The translations under genes were made by a program, and so were the position numbers. The notes below the pieces were generated by a model. That model did no database searches, was not told where the DNA came from, and worked only from the letters and a program-made list of their open reading frames with translations. 64,000 nucleotides of DNA from Pyrinomonas methylaliphatogenes (GTDB lineage Bacteria; Acidobacteriota; Blastocatellia; Pyrinomonadales; Pyrinomonadaceae). Numbering within the stretch: the first letter of the stretch is position 1; every line of letters starts with the position of its first letter. Positions 14,517 to 25,100 of the stretch are shown piece by piece. The DNA lies in contig NZ_CBXV010000008.1 of NCBI RefSeq assembly GCF_000820845.2, forward strand, positions 480,705 to 544,704. The letters run 5' to 3'.

Positions 14517-15434
14517 TCACTCGGCGCCGACTTTCGGCGCTGAAGCCCTCGCGTCGCCTGCCCTCTTCTTCAAAAGCTGAACGAATTGGCGCATCGCTGG
14601 CGTTTGATGGCGTAGACGATGGCGCACCACGGCGATGGTGCGCGATGGGATCGGATCGCTCAGCGGGCGATAGACTCGCCGACGGCTTTTATCGCTCTCT
14701 TTCGCCATCGCCGGGATGAGCGACACGCCTTGTCCCGCCGCGATCAACGAAAGGATCGTCGGAAGCTGGGCGCTGCGACAGGCGACTCGCGGCTCAAACT
14801 CATGTTGCCGACAGAAGTTCGAGACCTGTTCGCCCAAACAGTGCATCTCGCTCAACAAGATAAAGCGCTCCTTTTTCAGATCCTCGATCCGCACGCGCTT
14901 GCGTTTCGCCAATCGGTGGCCGCGCGGCATGGCGAGCAGAAGGGGTTCAGTAAACAACGGCTCGACGCGCAAGCGGCTGTCGGAGACGGGCAGCGCGACG
15001 ATCGCGAGATCTATCTCACCGGCGATCGTCGCCGCTAACAGCTGATGGGTCACCTCCTCTTGAATCGTGATCTCCACCTCCGGGTAGCGGCGAAGGAAGA
15101 GCTCGATCGTCGAAGGCAGCAGATAGGGCGCGACCGTCGGGATGGCGCCGATGGCGAGCTTTCCCTGAACTGTATGCGTCGCCTCGCGTATCTGCCTTTC
15201 GACCTGTTCGACCTCGGCCAAGATCGCCGTCGCATGGTCGAGCAGCAGGCGCCCGACATCGGTGAGCACGACGCGCCTTCCCAGGCGATCGAACAGCCGC
15301 TGCCCCAATCGCGCTTCGAGCTTCATGATCTGCTGGCTCAAGGAGGGTTGCGAGACGTGGCAACGCTCCGCGGCGCGGCTGAAGCTGCCCGTCTCGGCGA
15401 CGGCGACGAAGTAGCGCAGTTGGTGCATCTCCAT
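14517..15434 (-). CDS. oxyR: OxyR, hydrogen-peroxide-sensing LysR regulator
   Basis: A 305-residue LysR protein. The N-terminal wHTH is 'LRYFVAVAETGSFSRAAERC' and 'HVSQPSLSQQIMKLEARLG'. The effector domain contains 'EMHCLGEQVSNFC', placing cysteines at 199 and 208, the numbering and 9-residue spacing of the redox pair in E. coli OxyR. The start ATG 15434 has GGAG 9 bases upstream. It is divergent from a Mn-catalase gene, with a full OxyR-type operator between them (15455-15491). This makes peroxide-dependent activation of the catalase and autoregulation very likely. It converges with deoC, 36 bp apart. Confidence 0.93.
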   Translation of the reverse strand: MEMHQLRYFVAVAETGSFSRAAERCHVSQPSLSQQIMKLEARLGQRLFDRLGRRVVLTDVGRLLLDHATAILAEVEQVERQIREATHTVQGKLAIGAIPTVAPYLLPSTIELFLRRYPEVEITIQEEVTHQLLAATIAGEIDLAIVALPVSDSRLRVEPLFTEPLLLAMPRGHRLAKRKRVRIEDLKKERFILLSEMHCLGEQVSNFCRQHEFEPRVACRSAQLPTILSLIAAGQGVSLIPAMAKESDKSRRRVYRPLSDPIPSRTIAVVRHRLRHQTPAMRQFVQLLKKRAGDARASAPKVGAE

Positions 15435-15454
15435 CTCAAGAGGCTCCTCGATCT

Positions 15455-15491
15455 ATAGGTTTTGCCTATCGAAGATATACGAAGAAAGTAT
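15455..15491. promoter_or_regulatory. OxyR operator: four half-sites in tetramer spacing
   Basis: ATAG (15455-15458)-N7-CTAT (15466-15469)-N7-ATAC (15477-15480)-N7-GTAT (15488-15491). The published OxyR consensus is ATAG-N7-CTAT-N7-ATAG-N7-CTAT; two of the 16 defined bases differ, and these two are complementary so the outer dyad stays perfect. It lies 21 bp upstream of the oxyR start and 131 bp upstream of the catalase start. Confidence 0.85.
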
Positions 15492-15522
15492 TTTACTTTA
15501 TAGCTGAGCTCGGCTATATAGT
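15492..15522 (+). promoter_or_regulatory. Probable promoter of the Mn-catalase gene
   Basis: -10 TATAGT at 15517-15522. The -35 is weak: TTTACT at 15492-15497, 19-nt spacer. It starts immediately after the last OxyR half-site, the position at which OxyR usually activates. Confidence 0.5.
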
Positions 15523-15621
15523 CTCTCCGTTGCCACCCGAGCAAGAACGCTCACGATGCGCTCGCCATAGCGCGCGTGGCGTTCTCTGTCCTGATCATAA
15601 CGAGCCAAGGAGGAATGCACC

Positions 15622-16506
15622 ATGTTCTTACGCATCAATAGACTGCAGATCGAGCTGCCACAACCGAAAGAGGCTTCGCCCGATGCGGCCGCCGCCGTGC
15701 AGGAGCTTCTCGGCGGCAGGTTCGGCGAAATGTCCACCTTGATGAACTACATGTACCAATCCTTCAACTTCCGTCAACGCGACAAGCTGAAGCCCTATTA
15801 CGATTTGATCGCGAACATCGCGACCGAGGAACTGGGGCACATCGAACTGGTCGCGGCGACGATCAACTTGCTGTTGAACGGCGCGACTTCCGATGGCGAT
15901 CCGACCTCGGCGCCGCTTGCGCCCGGAGTGCACGCGCGCAACACGCGCCATTTCATCGAGACGGCGCAGACGGCGGTCGTCGCCAACTCCATGGGCAAAG
16001 GCTGGTCGGGCGATTATGTCTTTAACAGCGGCAACCTCGTGCTCGATCTCCTGCACAATTTCTTCCTCGAATGCGGCGCGCGGACACAGAAGATCCGCGT
16101 CTACGAGATGACGAACGATCCCGTCGCCCGCGAGATGATCGGCTATCTGCTTGTGCGCGGCGGCGTCCACGCTTTAGCCTACGCCAAAGCGCTCGAGACG
16201 GTGACGGGCGTCGATGTGAAGAAGATGTTGCCGATCCCGAGCATCCCGAACGCGAAGTTCCCCGAAGCGCGCAAGTACGAGGAGCGCGGATTCCATCGCT
16301 TCCTCTATCGCTTCAGCCCCGAAGATTACAAGGACATCGCTAAGCTTTGGACCGGCGAACATCCCGAAGATGGCAAGCCGCTTGAAGTCAAGGATGGTCC
16401 GCCGGAAGGCGGCGCCGTCCCGGTCCTGCCGAACGTCGAAGAGGAGTTCGCGCCTGGCATCAATTTCGAGCTGTTGAACGATCTGGCGAAGAAGATCCTC
16501 AGTTAG
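15622..16506 (+). CDS. Manganese catalase (non-haem)
   Basis: 294 residues with AAGGAGG 9-15 bases upstream of ATG 15622. Ferritin-like ligands of the dimanganese centre are present: E36 in 'RFGEMSTLMNY', E70-x2-H73 in 'IATEELGHIELV', Glu in 'NFFLECGARTQ' and His in 'RGGVHALAYAKAL'. It converts 2 H2O2 to water and O2 in the cytosol. The C-terminal tail ('PNVEEEFAPGINFELLNDLA') is family-typical. Expression is probably OxyR-controlled. Confidence 0.95.
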   Translation: MFLRINRLQIELPQPKEASPDAAAAVQELLGGRFGEMSTLMNYMYQSFNFRQRDKLKPYYDLIANIATEELGHIELVAATINLLLNGATSDGDPTSAPLAPGVHARNTRHFIETAQTAVVANSMGKGWSGDYVFNSGNLVLDLLHNFFLECGARTQKIRVYEMTNDPVAREMIGYLLVRGGVHALAYAKALETVTGVDVKKMLPIPSIPNAKFPEARKYEERGFHRFLYRFSPEDYKDIAKLWTGEHPEDGKPLEVKDGPPEGGAVPVLPNVEEEFAPGINFELLNDLAKKILS

Positions 16507-16572
16507 CGCCCCGTCTGGAAGCGAGAGCGAGGTCGCTCGGTCGAGCGGCGTCGCTCTCCCTATTTTGAAGAT

Positions 16573-16592
16573 CGCCCTGCAACCACAGGGCG
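16573..16592 (+). terminator. Weak hairpin after the catalase gene
   Basis: CGCCCTG (16573-16579) / CAGGGCG (16586-16592), 7-bp stem with 6-nt loop. No T-run follows, so it could be a Rho-assisted stop or chance. Confidence 0.35.
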
Positions 16593-16698
16593 TCCCTTCG
16601 ACTCGCTCGCTCCGAGAGGCCTTCAACGAAGGTCTTGCATTGCGCGCGCGGCGGATCTATGCTCCAACCGTAAACGATCCCGACGGAGGCTGCGCGCC

Positions 16699-17988
16699 AT
16701 GAAGCGGAACCTTCTGGCACTGATACTGGGCGGCGGAGCGGGCACACGCCTTTTCCCGTTGACGCAGCGGCGCTCGAAACCGGCTGTGCCGCTCGCCGGC
16801 AAATATCGTCTGGTCGATGTGCCCATCTCCAACTGCATCAATTCGGACGTGACGAAAATCTTCGTCCTCACACAGTACAATTCGGCCTCGCTCAACCGTC
16901 ACATCGCGCAGACCTATCGCTTCTCGCAATTCAGCGATGGCTTCGTCGAGATCCTCGCCGCCGAGCAGACGCCCGAAAACCCGCAATGGTTTCAAGGGAC
17001 CGCCGATGCCGTGCGGCAGGTTCTGCCGCACATCGAGGATTGGCGAGTGGATACGCTGCTGATCCTATCGGGCGATCATCTTTATCGCATGGACTATCGC
17101 GACTTCATCCGGCGTCATGACGAAACGGGGGCCGATGTGACCATTTCGGTCGTCCCGTGTGCGATGGAAGCGGCGTCGGAATTTGGATTATTGAAGACGG
17201 ATGAGACGGGCCGGGTGATCGAGTTTCGGGAAAAGCCGAGGGGACACGCGCTCGAGGAGATGCGCGTCGATACGCGCGCCTTCGGATTGGGCGAGGAAGA
17301 GGCTGCGGCGCGTCCCTTTCTCGCCTCGATGGGCATATACGTTTTTCGCTACGAGAAGTTAGTCGAACTGCTCAAGCGTGATCCGTCGTGGGTCGATTTC
17401 GGGCGCGAGGTGATCCCCGCGGCCATTCGGTGCAGCAACGTCCAAGCCTATCTCTTCAACGGCTACTGGGAGGATATCGGCACCATCTCGGCCTTCTATA
17501 AGGCCAACCTCGATCTAACCTCTCCGCTCCCGAAGTTCAATCTCTTCGACGCCGATGCGCCCATCTATACGCGCGCGCGATATCTGCCGCCCTCCAAGGT
17601 CCACAATTGCGAGATAACCGACTCGATCATCAGCGAGGGATGCATCATCAACGGCGCGCGGATTCGCCGTTCGATCGTCGGATTGCGCAGCCGTATCGAG
17701 AGCGGGACGATCATCGAGGAGACGATCCTGATGGGCGCCGATTATTTCCAGACAATCGACGAGATCGAAACTGACCATCGATTAGGATTGCCACGCATCG
17801 GTATTGGCGAAGGCTCGGTCATCCGTCATGCCATCGTCGACAAAAACGCGCGCATCGGCGCGGGCGTCCGGTTGATCAACGAAGCCGGTCTCGAGCACGC
17901 CGATGGGCCAGACGGCATGTTTTACATCCGCGACCGCATCATCATCATCCCCAAAAACGCCGTCATCCCCGATGGCACAGCCATTTGA
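16699..17988 (+). CDS. glgC: Glucose-1-phosphate adenylyltransferase (ADP-glucose pyrophosphorylase)
   Basis: 429 residues. The nucleotidyltransferase signature '[20 protein letters not shown]' opens the protein, followed by '[14 protein letters not shown]', '[10 protein letters not shown]', '[11 protein letters not shown]' and '[17 protein letters not shown]', all conserved in GlgC. The C-terminal third (from about residue 300) has hexapeptide left-handed beta-helix spacing ('[17 protein letters not shown]'). It makes ADP-glucose from ATP and glucose-1-phosphate, the committed step of bacterial glycogen synthesis. No other glg gene is adjacent; the gene stands alone with about 190 bp upstream of it. 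Confidence 0.95.
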   Translation: MKRNLLALILGGGAGTRLFPLTQRRSKPAVPLAGKYRLVDVPISNCINSDVTKIFVLTQYNSASLNRHIAQTYRFSQFSDGFVEILAAEQTPENPQWFQGTADAVRQVLPHIEDWRVDTLLILSGDHLYRMDYRDFIRRHDETGADVTISVVPCAMEAASEFGLLKTDETGRVIEFREKPRGHALEEMRVDTRAFGLGEEEAAARPFLASMGIYVFRYEKLVELLKRDPSWVDFGREVIPAAIRCSNVQAYLFNGYWEDIGTISAFYKANLDLTSPLPKFNLFDADAPIYTRARYLPPSKVHNCEITDSIISEGCIINGARIRRSIVGLRSRIESGTIIEETILMGADYFQTIDEIETDHRLGLPRIGIGEGSVIRHAIVDKNARIGAGVRLINEAGLEHADGPDGMFYIRDRIIIIPKNAVIPDGTAI

Positions 17989-18117
17989 AGGCGGCGCGCG
18001 AGTTTGCGCGCGTGAGGGTCGTTGAAACATTTCAATGCCTCGATTCGTTAATATGAACGACGGCCCAAAGCTCCCGCAATCGAATCGTCAAAAGACCAGC
18101 TTGGAGGAGATGCCAAG

Positions 18118-20040
18118 ATGAGGCGCTTACTGCTACTATCCTTGCTCTCTGTTCTTCCGATCATGAGTGCAGAGACGCAACAACTGCCGCCGCTCATCCC
18201 GCGAGAGATCCTTTTCGGCAATCCCGAACGCGCGAGCCCACAACTTTCTCCCGACGGGCGCATGCTCGCTTATCTTGCGCCGCACAACGGCGTTCTCAAC
18301 GTCTGGGTGCGCACCGTCGGCAAACAGGACGATCGTGTGATCACGGACGACCGCAAGCGCGGCATCCGCATCTACTTTTGGCAACCCGACAGCCGCCACA
18401 TCATCTACCTGCAGGACCAGAACGGCGATGAGAACTGGCGCGTTTATCAGACCTCTGTGGAGACCAAACAGACGCGCGACCTGACGCCGTTCGAGCGCGT
18501 GCAAGCGCGCATCGTCGCCGTCGATCCGGACATCCCGGACCGCATGCTGGTGGCGCTCAACAACCGCGATCCGCGCCTACATGACGTTTACCGCGTCGAT
18601 TTGACGACCGGCAAGCTCGAACTGGACACGCAGAATCCGGGCGACGTATCGGATTGGGTGGCGGATAACGCTTTGCGCGTGCGCGCGGCGCAGGTCCTGC
18701 TGCCCGACGGCAGCACGGAGATCCGCATCCGCGATGACGAGCGATCGCCGTGGCGCGCGTTTCTCAAGTGGGGGCCGGACGAGTCTTTCGGCGGAATCGC
18801 CGGATTCACGCGAGACAACAAACGCATCTGGTTGATCTCGAGCGTGAACGCGAACGCGGCGCGGCTGCTCGAGGTCGATCTTGCCAACGGTCAACAGCGC
18901 GTCATCGCCGAAGATCCGCAGTATGATGTCAGCGGCATTCTGGTCCACCCGCGCAAACGCACGCTTGAAGCCGTCAGTTTCGTGCGCGCGCGTTTAGAAT
19001 GGCAGATCCTCGATCGCGGACTGGAACCGGACTTCGCCGCGCTGCGCAAGGTGCGCGATGGCGACATCACGATCGCCAGCCGCGATCTAGACGACCGCAC
19101 GTGGATCGTTACCTACGTCGTGGACGATGGACCGGTCTACTGGTACGCCTACGACCGTCGGACACGGCGCGCGCAGTTGCTCTTCAGTAACAATTCGAAA
19201 CTGGAGCGGTACAAGCTCGCCAAGATGCAGCCCATCTCGTTCAAAGCGCGCGATGGGATGACGATCTACGGTTACTTGACGCTGCCCGTCGGCGTCGAGC
19301 CGCGAAACCTGCCGACGGTCCTGCTCGTTCACGGCGGTCCGTGGTCGCGCGACACGTGGGGATATAATCCGATGGTCCAGTGGCTCGCCAATCGCGGCTA
19401 CGCCGTGCTGCAAGTGAACTTCCGCGGCTCGACCGGCTACGGCAAAGCCTATTTGAACGCCGGCGATCGCGAATGGGCCGGCAAGATGCACGACGATCTG
19501 ATCGATGGCAAGAACTGGCTCGTCAAGCAGGGCATCGCCGATCCCAAGCGGGTCGCCATCATGGGCGGCAGCTACGGCGGCTATGCGACGCTCGTCGGAC
19601 TCGCCTTCACGCCGGATGAGTTCGCCGCCGGAGTCGATATCGTTGGGCCATCAAACCTCGTCACGCTGCTGCAATCGATCCCGCCCTATTGGGTTCCGAT
19701 GAAAGCGCTCTTCAGCAAACGCATGGGGAGCGACGAGGAGTTCTTGAAGTCGCGTTCGCCGCTCTTTCGTGCCCATCAGATCAAGAAGCCGCTGCTGATC
19801 GGGCAAGGGGCGAACGATCCGCGCGTCAAACAGGCCGAAAGCGATCAGATCGTCGAAGCTCTGCGTAAAGCCAACATCCCGGTCGAGTACATCGTCTACA
19901 CTGATGAAGGCCACGGCTTTGCGCGCCCTGAAAACCGGTTGCATTTTTATGCCAAAGCCGAAGAGTTTCTCGCCAAACACCTCGGCGGGCGCTTCGAGCC
20001 GATGGGCGAAATTAAAGGTCACTCCGGTGTGATCAAATAA
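18118..20040 (+). CDS. Secreted S9 family prolyl oligopeptidase-type peptidase
   Basis: 640 residues, signal peptide at the N terminus (MRRLLLLSLLSVLPIMSAET), GGAGGAG upstream of ATG 18118. Residues about 30-370 form the beta-propeller ('ERASPQLSPDGRMLAYLAP', 'WQPDSRHIIYLQDQNGDEN'). The alpha/beta-hydrolase domain contains the catalytic triad: S485 in 'MGGSYGGYATLVG', D567 in 'GANDPRVKQ' and H599 in 'DEGHGFARP'. It belongs to the acylaminoacyl-peptidase/DPP group that trims oligopeptides in the periplasm. Monocistronic; a long stem follows the stop. Confidence 0.94.
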   Translation: MRRLLLLSLLSVLPIMSAETQQLPPLIPREILFGNPERASPQLSPDGRMLAYLAPHNGVLNVWVRTVGKQDDRVITDDRKRGIRIYFWQPDSRHIIYLQDQNGDENWRVYQTSVETKQTRDLTPFERVQARIVAVDPDIPDRMLVALNNRDPRLHDVYRVDLTTGKLELDTQNPGDVSDWVADNALRVRAAQVLLPDGSTEIRIRDDERSPWRAFLKWGPDESFGGIAGFTRDNKRIWLISSVNANAARLLEVDLANGQQRVIAEDPQYDVSGILVHPRKRTLEAVSFVRARLEWQILDRGLEPDFAALRKVRDGDITIASRDLDDRTWIVTYVVDDGPVYWYAYDRRTRRAQLLFSNNSKLERYKLAKMQPISFKARDGMTIYGYLTLPVGVEPRNLPTVLLVHGGPWSRDTWGYNPMVQWLANRGYAVLQVNFRGSTGYGKAYLNAGDREWAGKMHDDLIDGKNWLVKQGIADPKRVAIMGGSYGGYATLVGLAFTPDEFAAGVDIVGPSNLVTLLQSIPPYWVPMKALFSKRMGSDEEFLKSRSPLFRAHQIKKPLLIGQGANDPRVKQAESDQIVEALRKANIPVEYIVYTDEGHGFARPENRLHFYAKAEEFLAKHLGGRFEPMGEIKGHSGVIK

Positions 20041-20053
20041 ACAAAGCGGGCAA

Positions 20054-20087
20054 AGAGGCGAGGGATCGGCGAAGATCCTTCGCCTCT
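20054..20087. terminator. Long hairpin between convergent genes
   Basis: A continuous 14-bp stem (20054-20067 with 20074-20087, one G.U) with a 6-nt loop lies between the converging S9 and AhpD-like genes. No clear T-tract on either side. Probably a shared terminator. Confidence 0.5.
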
Positions 20088-20160
20088 GAAGGCAGAACGA
20101 CTTCGCAAGTTCTGATTCGCTTCTAGATGCAAGCTTCGAGTTGCAGGAAAATCCTTTAAT

Positions 20161-21477
20161 CTACCAGTTCCAATCCCGGGCCATCGCTCCAGCGCCGTAG
20201 ATCTCTTGATAAGCGCGTATCGCTTCGTCCTCGGAAGGCAAGCGCAGCCCGTCGGTGAAACGGTTCATGAAAGCGAAGGCACATGTTTGTAACGCCACTT
20301 CGACCGCTCCCCGCTCGCCGAATTCAGCCTTCAACAGGGCGAAGTCCTCATCCGTCACGGTCGCCATGCGCGTCAGCTTGCGCGCGAAACTGACCGCAGC
20401 CAGTTCGCTCTTGGTCAACGCCGAGTCATCCTTTCTCATCGCCAATAGCTTCTTCGGATCGACGCCGAGCCTTTTGAGGCCGAGCACTTGATGCAGCGTG
20501 CAGTAGCGACAGCCATTCGCCATCGAGACGGCGAAAGAGATGTGCAGTTGAAGTTCGCGCGAGATGGCCGCGCCGTTTCGCACGCTCATCCCATATTCGC
20601 GCCAAGCTTTGGCCAAAGCCGGGACGCGCAGCATCGCGCGTTGAGAGTTGGCTATCCCTAACCCCAATCCGCCCGGCTGCGGCGATCGGCTGGCAGCCAA
20701 TGCCGCTCGGGTCGCCTCCATTTCTTCGTCTGAGATCAACGCCACACGCGCAGATGGACTCTCTCGCAGGCCCGCCGGTTGAACGTTCGCCGTCAGTTCG
20801 AACGCCCACGCTTCGACGGGCAGGTTCAGAGCTTCGTTCAATCGCACGAAGTAATTGGCAAAGCAGACCGTCATCGTTAATTCGACGATCTGCGAATCGT
20901 TGTAATGGGCGCGCACGCGCTGAAAGTCCGAGTCGCTGACTCCATGGATGTCGCGCGTCAGCAATTCCGCATATCTGAGCGCGAGCGAATCGGCAGAAGG
21001 CAGCGACTCTTCTGCGCCACCTTTCAATGCGGCGAGAAGTCCCCGCCCACTCTCGCTCGCGCGTAGCCATCTCTGCGCGTGAGCTGCCGTGTAGGCGCTG
21101 CCGTAAACTTGCGCGACGCGCAGGACAATGGCCATCTTCGTCTCCGGAGAGAGACTGCCTCCGTAAAGGACCGTGCGCACCAAGTGGGCGAACTGCGGCG
21201 CAGCCTTCGTGTGTTGCGCCAACGCTCGGATGTAGTTGGGCACGCGCTCGCCCCCAAGCGGATCCGCATTAGGCACTTCCGCTGCCGAAAGACCTTCGGC
21301 GAGCGCGACGTGTGGAGTGATCTTTATTTTGCCGCGCGCCATCTCCTCCAAAGAGGAGAGCGAGTGAAGCGCCGCCCCATCCAGCCGCCCTCCCAGAGCC
21401 GCTGAACGGAATGAGCCAAGGAACGATGCTCCGATGAAGATCGCGACGCTTAAACGAACAGTTTTTCCGCGTAGCAT
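20161..21477 (-). CDS. Exported double carboxymuconolactone decarboxylase/AhpD-like protein
   Basis: 438 residues with a hydrophobic export signal at the N terminus (LSVAIFIGASFLGSFRSAAL). It contains two CMD/AhpD-type helical domains. The first (about 80-230) lacks cysteines; the second (about 260-430) has the redox motif CxxC-x2-H in 'NGCRYCTLHQVLGLKRLG'. AhpD-like proteins act as thiol peroxidases or reductases, so only the second half is expected to be redox-active. It starts 9 bp after the upstream small secreted protein gene, so translation is probably coupled. Substrate unknown. Confidence 0.82.
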   Translation of the reverse strand: MLRGKTVRLSVAIFIGASFLGSFRSAALGGRLDGAALHSLSSLEEMARGKIKITPHVALAEGLSAAEVPNADPLGGERVPNYIRALAQHTKAAPQFAHLVRTVLYGGSLSPETKMAIVLRVAQVYGSAYTAAHAQRWLRASESGRGLLAALKGGAEESLPSADSLALRYAELLTRDIHGVSDSDFQRVRAHYNDSQIVELTMTVCFANYFVRLNEALNLPVEAWAFELTANVQPAGLRESPSARVALISDEEMEATRAALAASRSPQPGGLGLGIANSQRAMLRVPALAKAWREYGMSVRNGAAISRELQLHISFAVSMANGCRYCTLHQVLGLKRLGVDPKKLLAMRKDDSALTKSELAAVSFARKLTRMATVTDEDFALLKAEFGERGAVEVALQTCAFAFMNRFTDGLRLPSEDEAIRAYQEIYGAGAMARDWNW

Positions 21478-21486
21478 CTCTACCTT

Positions 21487-22059
21487 CTACTCCAGCAGGG
21501 CATATTCGAAACCGAAACGACCTATCTTGATCTTGCCTCGCCCGGCAATTGGTGGTTCGATGAGAAACGAATAGATCGCGCCTCGCCTGTTTTCGACCGC
21601 GGCCCGCACGGCGCCGATCATTCCGCCATCCGTCGCTCGGTAGAAGATGACGCGCAGCGCATCTGCCGCCAGGCGCTGGTAGCCAAAAACGTATTCGCCT
21701 GCCCCTAGTTCGAGATCGCCGACTCTGAGCGGCACTTGCGTTTTGAAAAAGTGCGTGTATTTGCCCTCCGCTTCGTATCCGGCAGTGATGATGACGACGC
21801 CGAAGATGTAGCGACCGTTGCCATCGATGATGCCGGATGCGGTACGCAGCTCAGTTTCGATCCGCTCTTTGACGACCGGCGCGCGTTCCGGAACGACGGC
21901 GCGCAACTCATCTTCTGTCATCCTGCGCCACTTGGAACCCTGATGATTGATCCCGCGCCCAAAGAGCGTTCTGGCAGATTTCTCTTCGCGCGGCTGAGCT
22001 TCCACCATCGCCAACGTCATCCCTAAAACGAGCAGACAAGAGAGCGTAACTCGTCCCAT
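21487..22059 (-). CDS. Hypothetical secreted protein
   Basis: 190 residues from ATG 22059 (GGGAGGAAAA directly upstream; an alternative ATG is 18 bases earlier). Signal peptide MGRVTLSCLLVLGMTLAMVEAQ. The mature part has a beta-rich pattern with 'GRYIFGVVIITAGYEAEGKY' and 'LGAGEYVFGYQR'. No family was recognised. It is coupled to the AhpD-like gene and the two may form a periplasmic unit. Confidence 0.75.
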   Translation of the reverse strand: MGRVTLSCLLVLGMTLAMVEAQPREEKSARTLFGRGINHQGSKWRRMTEDELRAVVPERAPVVKERIETELRTASGIIDGNGRYIFGVVIITAGYEAEGKYTHFFKTQVPLRVGDLELGAGEYVFGYQRLAADALRVIFYRATDGGMIGAVRAAVENRRGAIYSFLIEPPIAGRGKIKIGRFGFEYALLE

Positions 22060-22162
22060 TTTTCCTCCCTGACTCATCGCTCGAAGCGAATTCGCATGGA
22101 TATCTCACGGACATCTTAAACTCGCCGGCGTCTGGGTGGAATAGCTCTAGCGCATTTTCGGC

Positions 22163-25100
22163 TCAAAACAGTAACCTCAAACCCGCCTGCAGGACGCGCG
22201 CATCGAAAGCTTGCGTCGATTTACCGAAGTTGCCGAGCGATAGATCGGCGTTCGGCAAGTAGAGGTTGACGTTGTTCAGCGCGTTGAAGACATCAAAGCG
22301 AATTTGCAAACGCTTCTCTTCGGCAATTTCGAAACTGCGTGCAAGTGACAGATCGAGCGTCCTGTAGCGCGGCCCGCGAAAAGTGTTGCGCCCGAGCGTG
22401 CCGTTCTGCCCGGGTCGCGGTGCGGCGAAGGCGCTAGCCGGGAACAAGCCGTTCAAGAAATCTCTCTGCGCAAAACTTTTTTTGATCGTCCCGGGCAAGG
22501 GCGCATTGGGCCGATCATAGAAACCGCCGCCGACCGCGCCGCCTCCTCCGTCGAGGTTGTAATCGCCCTGCCGCGATCCATTCCATACGGAGAAAGGGCG
22601 TCCGGATTGCGCGGTGATGAGCGCCGCGACCTGCCAGTCGTTGAGCAATCCAGCTAACCAACCGCCTCGCCCCTTGAACGCCCGCGGCGTCCAGATCAGT
22701 GAAGCCGTGAAGCGATGCGGAATATCGAAGAGCGAACGGGCCCGTTCGCATCGCAAGCAATCGACATCTTGCGCGCCTTTACCCGGCTCGGAATTATCCT
22801 GAAACTGGCCAGTCGAAGTGTCGCTCGAAGTGTCAAGCCACTTCGAAAAACGGTAATTCACCTGGACCGAAAGACCGGAAGAAAAACCGCGCCGCGCTTC
22901 CGCCGTAAAACCATGATAACTGGAGTTGACGCCGTTGGTCACAAAAAGCAGCGTCCCGAAATTCGGATTGATGCGATCCTCACTCCCATCCAGAAGATCG
23001 CCGCGAAAACGGTTGATGTCATCGATTCGCTCAAGGTTGATGCCGAGCGTGCCGACGTATCCGACCTCCGCGATCCATCCGTGACCGAACTGTCTTTGCC
23101 CGCTCAAGAAGAAGCTTTCGCTGTACTGCGTCTTGATCGTCGGATTGACGACGAAGCCGGTCGGGCGAATGCGCGCACGCTCTCCGGGAAGAGGGTTGAT
23201 GCCACCTTGCGGATTCAGCCCGCGCGCGAATTCGGGATTGAAAGGCACAGGTATGTCATAGAGTATGCGCGTACCGATGCCGACGCTTGGCTGACTGACG
23301 ATCTGCACGGCATCGGGCGGAAGCGCACGAGCCCCAGCGATTGATTGTCCATGATGCGGTTGAAAGGCGAGGCTGAATCCGGCGCGGATGCTGGTCCTGC
23401 CGTCGCCAAAAGGGTCATAGGCGAGGCCGACGCGCGGCGAGAAGTTCAACCGCTCCGGCTTGTAAAGCCGTTCGACGCGTCCCACCGACGCATTCGCCAA
23501 GCGTTCGCGAAAGCTGTTGCCCGGCCCGAAGATGATCGAAGAGAGTCGCCCTTCGCGTTCGCGCGCATCGCCGAAGTAATCGTAACGCACGCCTAGATTG
23601 ATGTTCAGTCGCGCACTCGCCTTCCAATCATCCTGTACGAATAGCCCGAACTCATGAACCGTAAAGTAGCGTGGGAAACCAATTGGCTGTCCTGTGCGAG
23701 GATCGACGGTGAGCGTCTGCCGAAAAGGGCGATCGTTGATGAAGTCCGATACGCTGGCGAAAGAGAAAGTGCCAGCGGTCGCTGGGCCGATCGAAAGCCC
23801 CTTGAAGATACGACGCGCTTCGCCTCCGGCGCGGATGATGTGCGAGCTCCGCTCGAAGGAGAGCGTGTCGCGCACTTCGTAGGTGCGGAGTTTGGTCCGT
23901 TGACTGAAGACGTCGCCGAAAGGCGCGGTGATCCCAGTGATGCTAATCTCGGGAACGATCGCCTTGTCGTTGCCGCGAAGCGCATCGATGAATTGCAACG
24001 ATAGGCGCAGATCATTGACGGCGCGACCGAATAGATGTATGTGCCCGAGGTTCAAATTGCCGAAGAAACCATCAAAGGGGCCGCGACTGCCGCGCGCGGC
24101 GCGACCGAGCATCGAAGTCGAGGAACTGGTGCCGCCAGCATCGCGCTGATACTCCGCAATCCAACGCGCCGTCAATTTGTCTTTATCCCTGTTAAACGAA
24201 TGATCGAATCGCGCCAGATATTGGTCCAGTCTTATGTAATCGCGCAAATTGATCGTGGCCGTTCCCGTCGCCGGGATGGTCACGCCATCAAGAGTGAGAT
24301 CGGTTTGATTGGCGTAACGCTTGGCGCCGCTGCCGGGCAGCGGCGTCGGCGCTGGGAACTGACGGAACAGACGGGCAGCCACGCTGTTAGGGCGTTGCCT
24401 GATGATGTAATCTCTCAACTCAGGCGTCTCGACTTGGAATGAAAGCGCGCGCGCTATAGCATCGCGCGTCCCTTCATAGGAGGCGAAAAAGAAGGTGCGA
24501 TTCTTGATGATCGGGCCGCCGAGATTGCCGCCGAACTGGTTGAAGACTCGCGGCGCGCGTTCCGTTGAAAAGAAGTTGCGCGCGTTGAGCGCTGCGTTGC
24601 GGTGGTAGTGCCACAACCGACCATGAAATTCATTCGTCCCAGACCGTGTGCGTATGTTGATGACTGAACCGTTACCGCGCCCGAATTCCGCCGAGAAATT
24701 ACTCGTCTGCACTTGCACTTCTTCAACCGCTTCGAGGCTCGGCACGATCGCGGGCTCGCCCGTGTTGTTCGGATTCGTGTTCATCGCACCATCCAGCACA
24801 TAGTTGTTGCCACGATACCGATTGCCGTTCACGGTGATGACGGGCGAATTGGTCAACTTGGTCGAGTTGGCCGCTCCGGGGATGGCGGTCGCTCCTGCGC
24901 TCAATTTCGGCAAAAGGAAGACATCGCGCTGGGCCAGCGGAAGTTCTGTCGCTTGGCGCTGCGTGAAGGTGTCGGCGACGCGCCCTTCAGTTGAAACCTG
25001 CGGCGCACTCTCCGTAGCATCGACCTGCACTGTCGCTTGCACTTCGCCGACTTCGAGTCTGATTTCGAGATCGGTGATCTGCCCGACGTTCAATCTCAAG

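Noticed and set aside
18022-18035. TTGAAA-ca-TTTCAA palindrome upstream of the S9 gene
   Set aside because: Short AT-rich palindrome in one place; no supporting promoter geometry or second copy.
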